Assembly (NCBI GenBank): GCA_013043995.1
Contig: JABEVL010000116.1
Coordinates: forward strand, 1 to 5,570
Source of the DNA: Spirochaetales bacterium
GTDB lineage: Bacteria > Spirochaetota > Spirochaetia > JABEVK01
Direction: 5' to 3'
DNA: 5,570 nt
Part shown: in pieces, positions 1 to 5,570 of the stretch
How the letters are laid out: the number at the start of each line of letters is the position of its first letter
How positions within the stretch are numbered: position 1 is the stretch's first letter
The notes under the pieces: model-generated
Seen by the model: the letters and a program-made list of their open reading frames with translations, nothing else
Told to the model about the DNA's origin: nothing
Database searches by the model: none
Position numbers and translations under genes: made by a program

Positions 1-382
1 AGCCTTGGGCGAGTTCCAAACCAATCAGGCAGACGTGAAGCAGCGGAAATTTTTGTCCTTCACCGGCCAGGTCTCCAAGGCACTTCAAACCTGAGGCGTC
101 ACCGGCAAGGTACAGCCGACCAAGGTAGCGCTCAATTTCAAGACTTGGAAGGAGGGACGAATGGCGCAAGTCGATCGAAGCCAAAGCCTGGGTATAGAAA
201 ACTTCCAGAATTTTCGAAGGAAGCGCCTCAGGCTTCAAAAAGCGCAGAAGAAAACCTTGCGCCGAAAAAATGGCCGTAGCGTGCCAATATTCGGCGAAGG
301 CGTCTTCTTTGATACGATGCTGAAGAATGTAGCAATCGTTGACGATCGCTTGGGGTTTGAGCCCCGCCGTCTCCTTTTCCAC
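1..382 (-). CDS. Protein-kinase-like protein with degenerate ATP-binding lobe (probable pseudokinase), 3' end outside window
   Basis: An open frame of 127 codons runs off the left edge without a stop. It lines up with the N-lobe of Hanks-type Ser/Thr kinases. The beta1-beta2 region is at residues 16-37, with IKEDAFAEY (24-32) where the glycine loop should be. The VAIK strand reads FLLRFLKPE (44-52), and the helix C region leads into LRHSSLLP (72-79), where kinases have L-x-H-P-N-I. Residues 86-127 fit beta4-beta5, the hinge and helices D-E. Key positions are altered: the three loop glycines become K25, D27 and A30, the VAIK lysine becomes R47, and the helix C glutamate (nine before H74) becomes Q65. 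ATP binding may therefore be lost, but the HRD and DFG regions lie outside the window. GTG at 380-382 is the only plausible start, because an in-frame TAG (392-394) lies just upstream; a GGTGG precedes it at close spacing. It lies 26 bases after paralog D with no terminator between, so they are probably co-transcribed. The kinase-fold call is by eye, from motif spacing. Confidence 0.72.
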   Translation of the reverse strand, partial: MEKETAGLKPQAIVNDCYILQHRIKEDAFAEYWHATAIFSAQGFLLRFLKPEALPSKILEVFYTQALASIDLRHSSLLPSLEIERYLGRLYLAGDASGLKCLGDLAGEGQKFPLLHVCLIGLELAQG

Positions 383-408
383 GATGCCACCCTATTCGGC
401 TTTACAAG

Positions 409-1110
409 CTAGACATTGAGCGGAGGTACCGAGGGCGGAACTTCGGCCTCTGCAAAGTTGCCCCGAACCAGAAGGATGTCGGGAATGGCTTCGCTGAGCT
501 GCTTGGTCATGTCAAGGAACTTGCCGCGGATGTTGTTCGCCTGGAGGGCCACGTCACGGACCTGTTCGGCGGGTACGGGTCTTTGCGGTTCGATCAAGCT
601 TGCGATTTTGTCAAGGATGGTCAGGATGATTCGATTGAGGGAGTCCATCTGGTCCTTGGTTTTATCCAGGTGTTTGCCGAGGTTGTTCACGTCGTTGACG
701 TTGAGGGGGTAGAGCCTGTAGCCTTCTTCGGGGTTGGCATAGTTTTGATACAAGAGGCCCAGGATGATTAAAAGCGACTTGGGGTAAATTTCCCCGCTTT
801 TCCAAGCCGTCAAAAAACGAAAGCTTTCTGAGAGCATCCATCCGTTGGGCTGGATGTTCCCCAAAAAACGTGCAGGGTCCTTGTCCCCGACCAAGGTATC
901 AATAACCCAGCGGTTGCCGGCTGCGATCAGTTGGAAAAATACGGGGTAGTTATCCGAGGTGAGTCCCGGCTTGTTGACAAGGTAGTGGGCGTAGGACAGA
1001 GCCGTAAAAACGCTAAAACCATCCTTGCACTGAATGACATCTTTAATATAGCCCAGCTGGAGCTCGTCGATCTCTCTGGGATCCCATACGGGAGCCTGCT
1101 GCTCTGCCAT
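409..1110 (-). CDS. Paralog D of an uncharacterised four-member tandem family
   Basis: The product has 233 residues and I do not recognise the family. No signal peptide or convincing membrane segment is visible, so it is probably a soluble, mostly helical cytoplasmic protein. It shares with its neighbours NYPVF (54-58), WVIDTLVG (68-75), DP then IQPN (78-79, 86-89), GEIYPKSL (106-113), LG (117-118), GYRLYP (130-135), DVNNLGKHL (140-148), NR (159-160), the helix ending LDK (166-168) and ANNIR...D..K.L....IP (191-210). Relative to paralogs B and C it has one extra residue before the YP motif (VNKPGL) and a Pro-rich tail (PPSVPPLNV). AGGAGG at 1120-1125 is spaced 9 bases from the ATG, which fixes the start. 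An intrinsic terminator lies immediately upstream, so expression probably depends on read-through from paralog C. Confidence 0.9.
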   Translation of the reverse strand: MAEQQAPVWDPREIDELQLGYIKDVIQCKDGFSVFTALSYAHYLVNKPGLTSDNYPVFFQLIAAGNRWVIDTLVGDKDPARFLGNIQPNGWMLSESFRFLTAWKSGEIYPKSLLIILGLLYQNYANPEEGYRLYPLNVNDVNNLGKHLDKTKDQMDSLNRIILTILDKIASLIEPQRPVPAEQVRDVALQANNIRGKFLDMTKQLSEAIPDILLVRGNFAEAEVPPSVPPLNV

Positions 1111-1134
1111 GTTTTGCTGCCTCCTGTTGGCTTC

Positions 1135-1163
1135 AAAAAAGACGCCACGAAGCCCGTGGCGTC
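1135..1163 (-). terminator. Intrinsic (Rho-independent) terminator between paralogs C and D
   Basis: On the minus strand a perfect 9-base-pair GC-rich stem, GACGCCACG / CGTGGCGTC (1163-1155 and 1149-1141), encloses a 5-base loop and is followed at once by six T residues (1140-1135). There is no T-run on the other side, so it acts only on minus-strand transcription. It begins 22 bases after the stop of paralog C (1186-1188). The T-run ends only 9 bases before the AGGAGG of paralog D. Confidence 0.88.
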
Positions 1164-1185
1164 CCGGATTGCGAACGTCGTCGCC

Positions 1186-1896
1186 TTAGGTTGCGGTGCT
1201 CTCGGCCAGCGGAATACGGCGACGAGGTTGAACGTCTTCGTCCATATTGGGCTCAATGCGCAAAAGAACCTCAGGGATGATATCCACGAGCCTTTTGGTC
1301 GAGTCGAAGAAGTTGTTACGCACGTTGTGAGCGTGGACCGCCAGGTCTTCCATGTCTTCGTTGAGGTTTTGGCCTTCCAGAGAACTCAGTTTATCGAGAA
1401 TATCGAGGATGCTTCTATTCAATAAATCGTCCTGCCCTTTGTCCTCGTTGAGGTGCTTGCCGAGGCTGTTCAAATCGGCTACGGACGGCGGGTAGATCTT
1501 GTACCCGTCGAGCGGCGAGTTGTAAGTTGCCTGGAAAACTCCCAAGATGATGCCCAAAGTCTTTGAGTAGATTTCACCCTTCCGGTACTTGGCAAGGATA
1601 CTGAAGCAGGTGGCCACGATAAAGTAATTAGGCTGAATCGAGCTCATGAACAAAAAAGGGTCGCGGGTTCCCAAGAGCGCGTCAATGACGTGGTGGTTGC
1701 GAACCGTCAGAACCTTGAGGAAAACCGGGTAGTTTCCGTTGTTGATTCCTGTAAAATTGAGGTAACTGGCGTAGGTGATCGCAGATTCGACGGCCTCGAC
1801 CGTTCGCGTCCCCATGATGCCCTTGAGCATTCCGTATTCGATGCCCATAACATCGGCATCGCTCCATTCTTCTTTCTTCTCAAAAAGTTCTTCCAT
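1186..1896 (-). CDS. Paralog C of an uncharacterised four-member tandem family
   Basis: The product has 236 residues, function unknown, and looks soluble and helical. It carries the full family pattern: NYPVFLKVL (53-61), NHHVID (67-72), DPFLF (77-81), IQPN (87-90), GEIY (107-110), LGIILGVFQATY (114-125), GYKIYP (131-136), DLNSLGKHL (141-149), NRSILDILDKL (160-170) and HNVRNNFFDSTKRL..IIP (190-208). From residue 20 to 90 it aligns without gaps with paralog B, with 36 of 71 positions identical by hand count, so these two are close duplicates. The C-terminus is charged, with an acidic patch (218-221) and RRR (225-227). AGGAGG at 1905-1910, 8 bases before the ATG, fixes the start. It begins 28 bases after paralog B's stop and is read from the same promoter. 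The terminator at 1135-1163 follows it. Confidence 0.92.
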   Translation of the reverse strand: MEELFEKKEEWSDADVMGIEYGMLKGIMGTRTVEAVESAITYASYLNFTGINNGNYPVFLKVLTVRNHHVIDALLGTRDPFLFMSSIQPNYFIVATCFSILAKYRKGEIYSKTLGIILGVFQATYNSPLDGYKIYPPSVADLNSLGKHLNEDKGQDDLLNRSILDILDKLSSLEGQNLNEDMEDLAVHAHNVRNNFFDSTKRLVDIIPEVLLRIEPNMDEDVQPRRRIPLAESTAT

Positions 1897-1924
1897 GACT
1901 TTAACCTCCTGATTTTAACTGAAA

Positions 1925-2623
1925 TTAGTCCGCAAAAATCGTGCGCGGAGCGGTTTCCTTGGCGATGTAATCCGATTTGACCAAAAGAACCTGGGGAATG
2001 ATGTCTTCCATCTTCTTGCGCTTGTCAAAGAAGTAGGTCCGAATGTTGTTGGCTTGGCGGGCCATCTGCTCTTTTTCAGGGTCTGTCGACGTGCCAGCCA
2101 GGGCCCCGAGGCGATCGACGATGTCAAGAATGGTTCGGTTGTTCGGTTCTTCTTGTCCTGTTTCTTTGTTCAGGTGTTTACCCAAGTTGTTCACATCGTT
2201 GATGGAAACCGAGTAAATTTTGTACCCGTCTTTTGGCGACGCGTAAGCAGCTTGTAGAATTCCTAAAACAACAGAAAGCGTGATGGGGTAGATCCCGCCT
2301 GGATGCCATTTGGTCAAAAGCTTGAAGGCTGTAAAAATCAGGTAGTTGTTCGGCTGGATGGGACTAAGGAGAAGAAAAGGATCCTTTTTCCCGACCATCG
2401 TGTCGATAACCCAGTGATTCTCGACTTCCAAAAGCTTGAGAAACAACGGGTATGTGTCGTTGTTCAAGCCTGAAAGGCTTAAAAACCTCGCAAAACTCAA
2501 CGTTCCTTCAACGGCTTCTTCGGTACGGCTCCCGAACATGTTCTGCACAATGCCCAATTCAACTTGCATGATGGTCTCTTTGGACCAAGTCTTGTCGATG
2601 AGCTTTTCACTTTGTTTGTCCAT
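1925..2623 (-). CDS. Paralog B of an uncharacterised four-member tandem family
   Basis: The product has 232 residues, function unknown, with no signal peptide. Family motifs are TYPLFLKLL (57-65), NHWVID (69-74), DPFLLL (81-86), IQPN (89-92), IYPITL (111-116), LG (120-121), GYKIY (133-137), DVNNLGKHL (143-151), NR (162-163), ILDIVDRL (165-172) and NNIRTYFFD..KK...IIP (192-210). An in-frame ATG four codons upstream (2633-2635) would give 236 residues, but it lacks a Shine-Dalgarno site and would leave a leader of only about a dozen bases from the predicted promoter. The ATG at 2621-2623 has GGAGG 5 bases away, so I chose it. This is the first gene of the downstream transcription unit. Half-identity to paralog C suggests a relatively recent duplication. 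Confidence 0.92.
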   Translation of the reverse strand: MDKQSEKLIDKTWSKETIMQVELGIVQNMFGSRTEEAVEGTLSFARFLSLSGLNNDTYPLFLKLLEVENHWVIDTMVGKKDPFLLLSPIQPNNYLIFTAFKLLTKWHPGGIYPITLSVVLGILQAAYASPKDGYKIYSVSINDVNNLGKHLNKETGQEEPNNRTILDIVDRLGALAGTSTDPEKEQMARQANNIRTYFFDKRKKMEDIIPQVLLVKSDYIAKETAPRTIFAD

Positions 2624-2628
2624 CGTAT

Positions 2629-2633
2629 CCTCC
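2629..2633 (-). promoter_or_regulatory. Ribosome binding site that decides the start of paralog B
   Basis: GGAGG on the minus strand ends 5 bases before the ATG at 2621-2623. It overlaps the alternative upstream ATG (2633-2635), which has no purine-rich site of its own, so the downstream start is favoured. Confidence 0.75.
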
Positions 2634-2653
2634 ATTCACGCGGATGTACTTTC

Positions 2654-2682
2654 ATTCTAGGGTGCAGTTATGGGAAAGTCAA
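2654..2682 (-). promoter_or_regulatory. Sigma70-type promoter for paralogs B-C-(D)
   Basis: On the minus strand, TTGACT (2682-2677, five of six matches to TTGACA) and TAGAAT (2659-2654, five of six matches to TATAAT) are separated by exactly 17 bases. Transcription should start near 2647, giving a leader of about 24 bases before the ATG of paralog B, enough for its GGAGG. The 50 bases upstream of the -35 box contain several A and T runs (about 2700-2730) that could act as an UP element. No operator palindrome is evident at the core promoter. Confidence 0.8.
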
Positions 2683-2734
2683 AAACAATCAGTTAAGAAA
2701 CCTTCCGAAATCTTTAAAAAAACCATTTTTCTTT

Positions 2735-2749
2735 AGGCCACGCCGGCCT
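2735..2749. repeat. Short GC-rich inverted repeat in the intergenic region
   Basis: AGGCC and GGCCT form a 5-base-pair stem around a 5-base loop. On the plus strand it is followed by GTTTTC, weakly terminator-like. On the minus strand an A-rich stretch separates it from a run of seven Ts (2722-2716), too distant for a classical terminator. It may be a weak terminator, a protein-binding site or chance. Confidence 0.3.
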
Positions 2750-2971
2750 GTTTTCTCCTCTTCACGCAGATCTTGGCATTTTATCTCCACGGAACTCTGA
2801 AAAGGGGGAGAGATCTTTAAATCTCAACAAATTCAATAGATAAACTTGAGCTTGGAGGGCAAACTTTTTAACAGTGATCCAGTTCGGAAGACGAACCTCA
2901 TCTGATGCTTGAAAGGATCTGGGATGCGGGAGACTTTGGAGTGAGAAAAATCAAGGAAAAAGGAGATCGGC

Positions 2972-3718
2972 TTACTGGATCCCTGGAGTTTCTTCGCCGG
3001 GAACAATGCGGCGCGCTTTCTGGCGTTCAAGCTGACGTTGGCGAAGCACTTCGGCGTAGTCGGAATGGGGGTCAACCCCTTCGATACCGTACTTTCTTGT
3101 CAGGATGGGTTTGGGAATCGCGTCGTTCAGCTGTTTTGTCGTGTCGAAGTAGGCGTATCGAACGTTGAAGGCGTGCTTGGCTAGGATGTTTTTTTCGGGG
3201 TCTCTGTAGCTTTCCCCGAGGTGGGTCAAACGATCCAGAATTTGCAAGACAAGCCTGTTGATGGGATGCTCCTGGGGTTCTGCCTTGATCAGAAATTTTC
3301 CGACGGCGTTGATGTCCATAATGCCGATGGGATGGAGTTTGTACCCATCGTCGGCGTCAAAGTAGGCGTTTTCGACGATCCCTAAGAGGGCCATGAGGGC
3401 CTTTTCATAAAGTTCGTCCGGGTGAAAGGCAAATAAATTGGAAAAAGCCGACTCGATCATCTCCGTATGGGGTTTGATGGTCGAAAACAAGAGCCGGGGT
3501 TCACGGGCATCGATCAGAGCGTCGATGACCCAAGGGTTGTTGGATTGAATTAAACGCAAAAAGAGAGGGTAGGTGTCCCTGTTGATGCCCGACCAGTTAA
3601 GAAACCGGGCAAAACTGACGGCGCATTCGAGCTGCACGGGATCCGTGCAGGCAAACAGCGCCTCGCGGATGAAGTAGATCCCATCGATGATAATCCTGCG
3701 ATCTGTTTGAAAGTTCAT
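2972..3718 (-). CDS. Paralog A, the divergent member of the uncharacterised tandem family
   Basis: The product has 248 residues, function unknown, with no signal peptide or clear membrane segment. It keeps the family core: TYPLFLRLI (49-57), WVID (63-66), LLGI (111-114), GYKLHP (125-130), NR (154-155), QILDRL (159-164) and FNVRYAYFDTTKQL..AIP (184-202). Several hallmark residues differ from B, C and D: IQPN is IKPH (81-84), GKHL is GKFL (140-143), and the glycine in VIDxxxG is D70. It also has an extra C-terminal tail of about 35 residues rich in Arg, Gln and Glu (around 216-248), probably a charged helix. The ATG at 3716-3718 has only a weak AAGG 10 bases upstream. The gene follows the kinase after a 79-base gap with no terminator or strong promoter, so it is probably co-transcribed with the kinase and phosphatase and may be matched to them. 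Confidence 0.9.
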   Translation of the reverse strand: MNFQTDRRIIIDGIYFIREALFACTDPVQLECAVSFARFLNWSGINRDTYPLFLRLIQSNNPWVIDALIDAREPRLLFSTIKPHTEMIESAFSNLFAFHPDELYEKALMALLGIVENAYFDADDGYKLHPIGIMDINAVGKFLIKAEPQEHPINRLVLQILDRLTHLGESYRDPEKNILAKHAFNVRYAYFDTTKQLNDAIPKPILTRKYGIEGVDPHSDYAEVLRQRQLERQKARRIVPGEETPGIQ

Positions 3719-3797
3719 GAATTTTTTGCCTTGGCCCAGCTTCTTTTAGTTTGTCGGTTCAAGGTGGCAAAGAGTTGAGGAAGAACGGCCCCAAGCA

Positions 3798-4718
3798 CTA
3801 CTTTTTGTTGCTGTACATCTGCAAGAAGCTTTTGCCGAAGGCTGAGTAGTCTTCTTCGTGGCCGCTTGACTTGATTTCTGCTGCGGGCTTGAACCAACGA
3901 CGAAAGTACTCATCCACGTAACGGATGCGCTCCAAGAGATTATCCGCCAGTGTGGCCGCCTGAGTGTCGGGGTCCGGACTCCAGCCCCGGCAGAGCGGCA
4001 GGGCCAGGTTCAAGAGAGTTTCCCGGTTGAGAGAACTGAAAGCTTTGAGCCGGACGTCGAAAAGCTCGATGGGCTGGTTTTCAAAGTGTTCGGGGCGCAA
4101 GAGGGTCAGAAACCTCGTTTTTTCGGTACGGAACCAACCGAATTTTTCGGGGTCGCCCGTGATCTTCATTTTTGAGGTTGTCAGGTCGGCCTTGTCAAAG
4201 TCGATTGCCACCAGAAAGTCCACACGACGGGAGTTTTGGATGACAATGTAGTTGTTGGGGTTGCGGTCTTCGTCAAAGTAGATCCAACGGTTGACCAGAT
4301 CTTGCCGGATGTAGTCGATGAAGGGTTTTTCCAGGTAATTGTAAGAGCTGATCTGGACCCCTTTTCTGACGACCTTGGTGGCCCGGTAGGCTACCCCGTT
4401 GATTTTTGTGAGAACCAGGGGCGCTGAAAGAGTCCCCGCGTGATGGTCCAGCAGGTAGACCAGGGTGCAGATCCTGTGGTAAAGGGCTTCTTCGGCGTTG
4501 GCGACGGGTTTAACGATCCAGGCGTGGCCTTCTTCGTCGGTGGCGGCCAGGTAGCCTTTAACCAGGGCGTTGAAAGGAGCCTCGTCGCTTTTGGGCGTCA
4601 AGGTGAGCGTCAAGTGATCAAGCCGTTCTAAGAGCTCCGCTACCTCCAAGTCCAGGTAAAAGTAATGAACAAGTTCGGGATCGGCCAAGCGGGTTGCGAG
4701 ATTTTGACGTTCATCCAT
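3798..4718 (-). CDS. HipA-like / PI-kinase-fold protein kinase
   Basis: The product has 306 residues. Visible kinase motifs in order are WIVKP (67-71), with K70 as the likely ATP-contacting lysine and E76/E77 in the next helix; RWIYFDEDRNPNN (144-156), with D151 and N156 spaced as in the HipA catalytic D-R-H-x-x-N; and VAIDFDKA (170-177), with D173 as the metal-binding aspartate. The 22-residue distance from D151 to D173 matches HipA (D309, N314, D332 in E. coli, from memory). The histidine after DR is Asn here. The protein is shorter than classical HipA (about 440 residues), and no HipB-like repressor gene is nearby, so this is not an ordinary HipBA toxin-antitoxin pair; the stand-alone HipA-like kinase families fit better. 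The C-terminal half (180-306) is helical without recognised motifs. GGAGGT at 4727-4732 lies 8 bases before the ATG, inside the phosphatase gene, and the 8-base overlap suggests translational coupling. Substrate is unknown; neighbouring paralog A is a candidate by position only. Confidence 0.78.
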   Translation of the reverse strand: MDERQNLATRLADPELVHYFYLDLEVAELLERLDHLTLTLTPKSDEAPFNALVKGYLAATDEEGHAWIVKPVANAEEALYHRICTLVYLLDHHAGTLSAPLVLTKINGVAYRATKVVRKGVQISSYNYLEKPFIDYIRQDLVNRWIYFDEDRNPNNYIVIQNSRRVDFLVAIDFDKADLTTSKMKITGDPEKFGWFRTEKTRFLTLLRPEHFENQPIELFDVRLKAFSSLNRETLLNLALPLCRGWSPDPDTQAATLADNLLERIRYVDEYFRRWFKPAAEIKSSGHEEDYSAFGKSFLQMYSNKK

Positions 4719-5570
4719 AGTAGTAGACCTCCGCGGACTTCACCTGTGCAAGTTTCAAAACGATCTCTTTTCCTTGGAACGTCAGGTAGGGGGCTTGGCT
4801 CGACGTTCCCGAGTAGATGATGTGGTGGTTGCGCACGCCGATCACGTTCATCCAGCACCCGGTTTTGCTCCCGTCGTTGATGATGTTGTGCCCGACGATA
4901 AAATGCGTGAATTCAGGTAAATAGAGGCACTCCAGCATGGCTCGAACGTCGCGTTCGCCGTATTCACGCGAACTGGGGGTGCCGTGGAACTCGTTGATCC
5001 GGTTCCAGGTGAGTTGTTGCATCAGGTCAGGGCGGTCGCGTACCTCGATCAGTTGTTCCCGTGTGCACCCGCCGCGAGGGGGACCTGCATGGGTGATGAC
5101 AAAACCGTCTCCGATCACAAAGTAGGGAAGTTCCTCAAAAAAACGCTCGACTGCTGCTGCGTATTCGGGGGAACGGGCTTCCACGACCTTTTTTTTAAAT
5201 TCCTTACCTTGCGCTATGCCCGATTTTACGAGGCGTTCGTCGAAGGTGTCGTGATTTCCCCTCATGTAGATAAAATTCTTGGGGTAGGCCATGATCAGTC
5301 TGAAAATTTCCTCGAGCATGACCAATGAACTGGTCATGTCTTTCATTTGACCCGTCTGGTCGCTGTGCACGGCGTCCCCGACAACGATGTAGGCGGCCTT
5401 ACCCGCTTCCACGTCCTGACGGTTGGTTTCATGGTCAAGGATGTTGTGAAGATTGTTCAGGTCGGTGTGGAGGTCGCCGACGATGATGGGGCGAAGGTTG
5501 GCCGGAAAGTCGATGAGTCCGCCGGGACGGCCTTTGGAATCTTTAGGGCGGCCTGGGTAACTTTGGACGA
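4711..5570 (-). CDS. Calcineurin-like metallophosphoesterase, PPP-phosphatase type, 5' end outside window
   Basis: The frame is open to the right edge (last full codon 5566-5568), giving 285 visible residues. Metal-binding motifs appear in family order: IIVGDLH (28-34), IVVGDAVH (61-68), MRGNHD (102-107), VITHAGP (157-163) and IVGHN (224-228). The LTWNRINEF stretch (186-194) before the last motif, at the place of the PPP tryptophan segment, suggests a protein-phosphatase-like member rather than a nucleotidase. Motif II is unusual: PPP enzymes have GDxVDRG, while here it is GDAVHSD, lacking the usual D and substrate-binding R. A GTG at 5410-5412 cannot be the start, because it would delete the GDLH motif. 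The natural partner is the kinase downstream, which overlaps the last 8 bases (4711-4718). It likely removes phosphates added by that kinase, but an ApaH-like or other phosphodiesterase role is possible. Confidence 0.85.
   Translation of the reverse strand, partial: VQSYPGRPKDSKGRPGGLIDFPANLRPIIVGDLHTDLNNLHNILDHETNRQDVEAGKAAYIVVGDAVHSDQTGQMKDMTSSLVMLEEIFRLIMAYPKNFIYMRGNHDTFDERLVKSGIAQGKEFKKKVVEARSPEYAAAVERFFEELPYFVIGDGFVITHAGPPRGGCTREQLIEVRDRPDLMQQLTWNRINEFHGTPSSREYGERDVRAMLECLYLPEFTHFIVGHNIINDGSKTGCWMNVIGVRNHHIIYSGTSSQAPYLTFQGKEIVLKLAQVKSAEVYYYG

Larger units (their letters stand above)
2624..2971. other. Intergenic region between the two transcription units
   Basis: This is the only long stretch without a gene. 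I find no supported reading frame on either strand and no recognisable paralog remnant. The half next to paralog B holds the promoter and ribosome site, and an AT-rich tract. The half next to paralog A's stop has two T-runs on the minus strand (about 2945-2965) without a strong stem. There is a weak hairpin at about 2882-2896 (GTTCG/CGAAC, 5-base loop) and a short GC-rich hairpin at 2735-2749. No convincing terminator for the upstream unit is visible, so some read-through into paralog B is possible. Confidence 0.7.

Noticed and set aside
161..412. Plus-strand frame of 83 codons at the left edge
   Set aside because: It lies antisense to the kinase-like gene, whose minus-strand frame is open across the same region and aligns with a known fold. 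The plus product is basic and resembles no family.
931..1425. Plus-strand frame of 164 codons antisense to paralogs C and D
   Set aside because: It spans the terminator and the starts and ends of two well-supported minus-strand genes. It is an antisense shadow.
2702..2890. Inverted pair CTTCCGAA (2702-2709) and TTCGGAAG (2883-2890)
   Set aside because: Eight bases separated by about 170 in an AT-rich spacer; chance is likely and no element boundary or target duplication is visible.
2876..2981. Inverted pair GATCCAGT (2876-2883) and ACTGGATC (2974-2981) around the end of paralog A
   Set aside because: The loop of about 90 bases is too long for a terminator, no T-run follows, and an 8-base match is within chance.
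3715..3897. Minus-strand frame of 60 codons overlapping the kinase 3' end and ending in an ATGA overlap with paralog A's start
   Set aside because: It shares about 100 bases with the kinase in another frame, lacks a ribosome site and has a low-complexity basic composition. The ATGA overlap is probably chance.
3798..5570. Classical HipBA toxin-antitoxin or RNA-repair (Pnkp-type) operon
   Set aside because: There is no HipB-like helix-turn-helix gene, and the phosphatase and kinase are separate proteins without ligase or P-loop motifs.

Overview
The window is a one-directional bacterial gene cluster, with every supported gene on the minus strand, so it reads from position 5570 down to 1. Base composition is close to half GC by eye. 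Shine-Dalgarno sites are mostly clear, and I see one sigma70-type promoter and one intrinsic terminator. Nothing identifies the organism; I can only say a bacterium of moderate GC. I see no tRNA, rRNA, CRISPR array or mobile element.

In transcription order: (1) the 3' part of a calcineurin-like metallophosphoesterase with PPP-type motif order (4711-5570, start off the right edge); (2) a stand-alone HipA-like / phosphatidylinositol-kinase-fold kinase whose start overlaps the phosphatase stop by 8 bases (3798-4718); (3) paralog A of an unrecognised, probably all-helical protein family (2972-3718); (4) a ~350-base intergenic stretch with a strong promoter at its downstream end; (5-7) paralogs B, C and D of the same family (1925-2623, 1186-1896, 409-1110), with an intrinsic terminator wedged between C and D; (8) the 5' part of a Ser/Thr protein-kinase-like gene with a degenerate ATP-binding lobe (1-382, runs off the left edge, GTG start).

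The promoter splits the cluster into an upstream unit (phosphatase, kinase, paralog A) and a downstream unit (paralogs B, C, D and the kinase-like gene). The terminator between C and D leaves no room for a promoter before D's ribosome site, so D and the kinase-like gene are probably made at a lower level by read-through.

Four paralogs of unknown function sit between a phosphatase/kinase pair and a probable pseudokinase. This suggests an undescribed phosphorylation-based regulatory or assembly module in which the paralogs could be substrates or subunits. That is inference from gene order and motifs only. What the sequence shows directly is the paralogy, the kinase and phosphatase motifs, the gene overlap, the promoter and the terminator.
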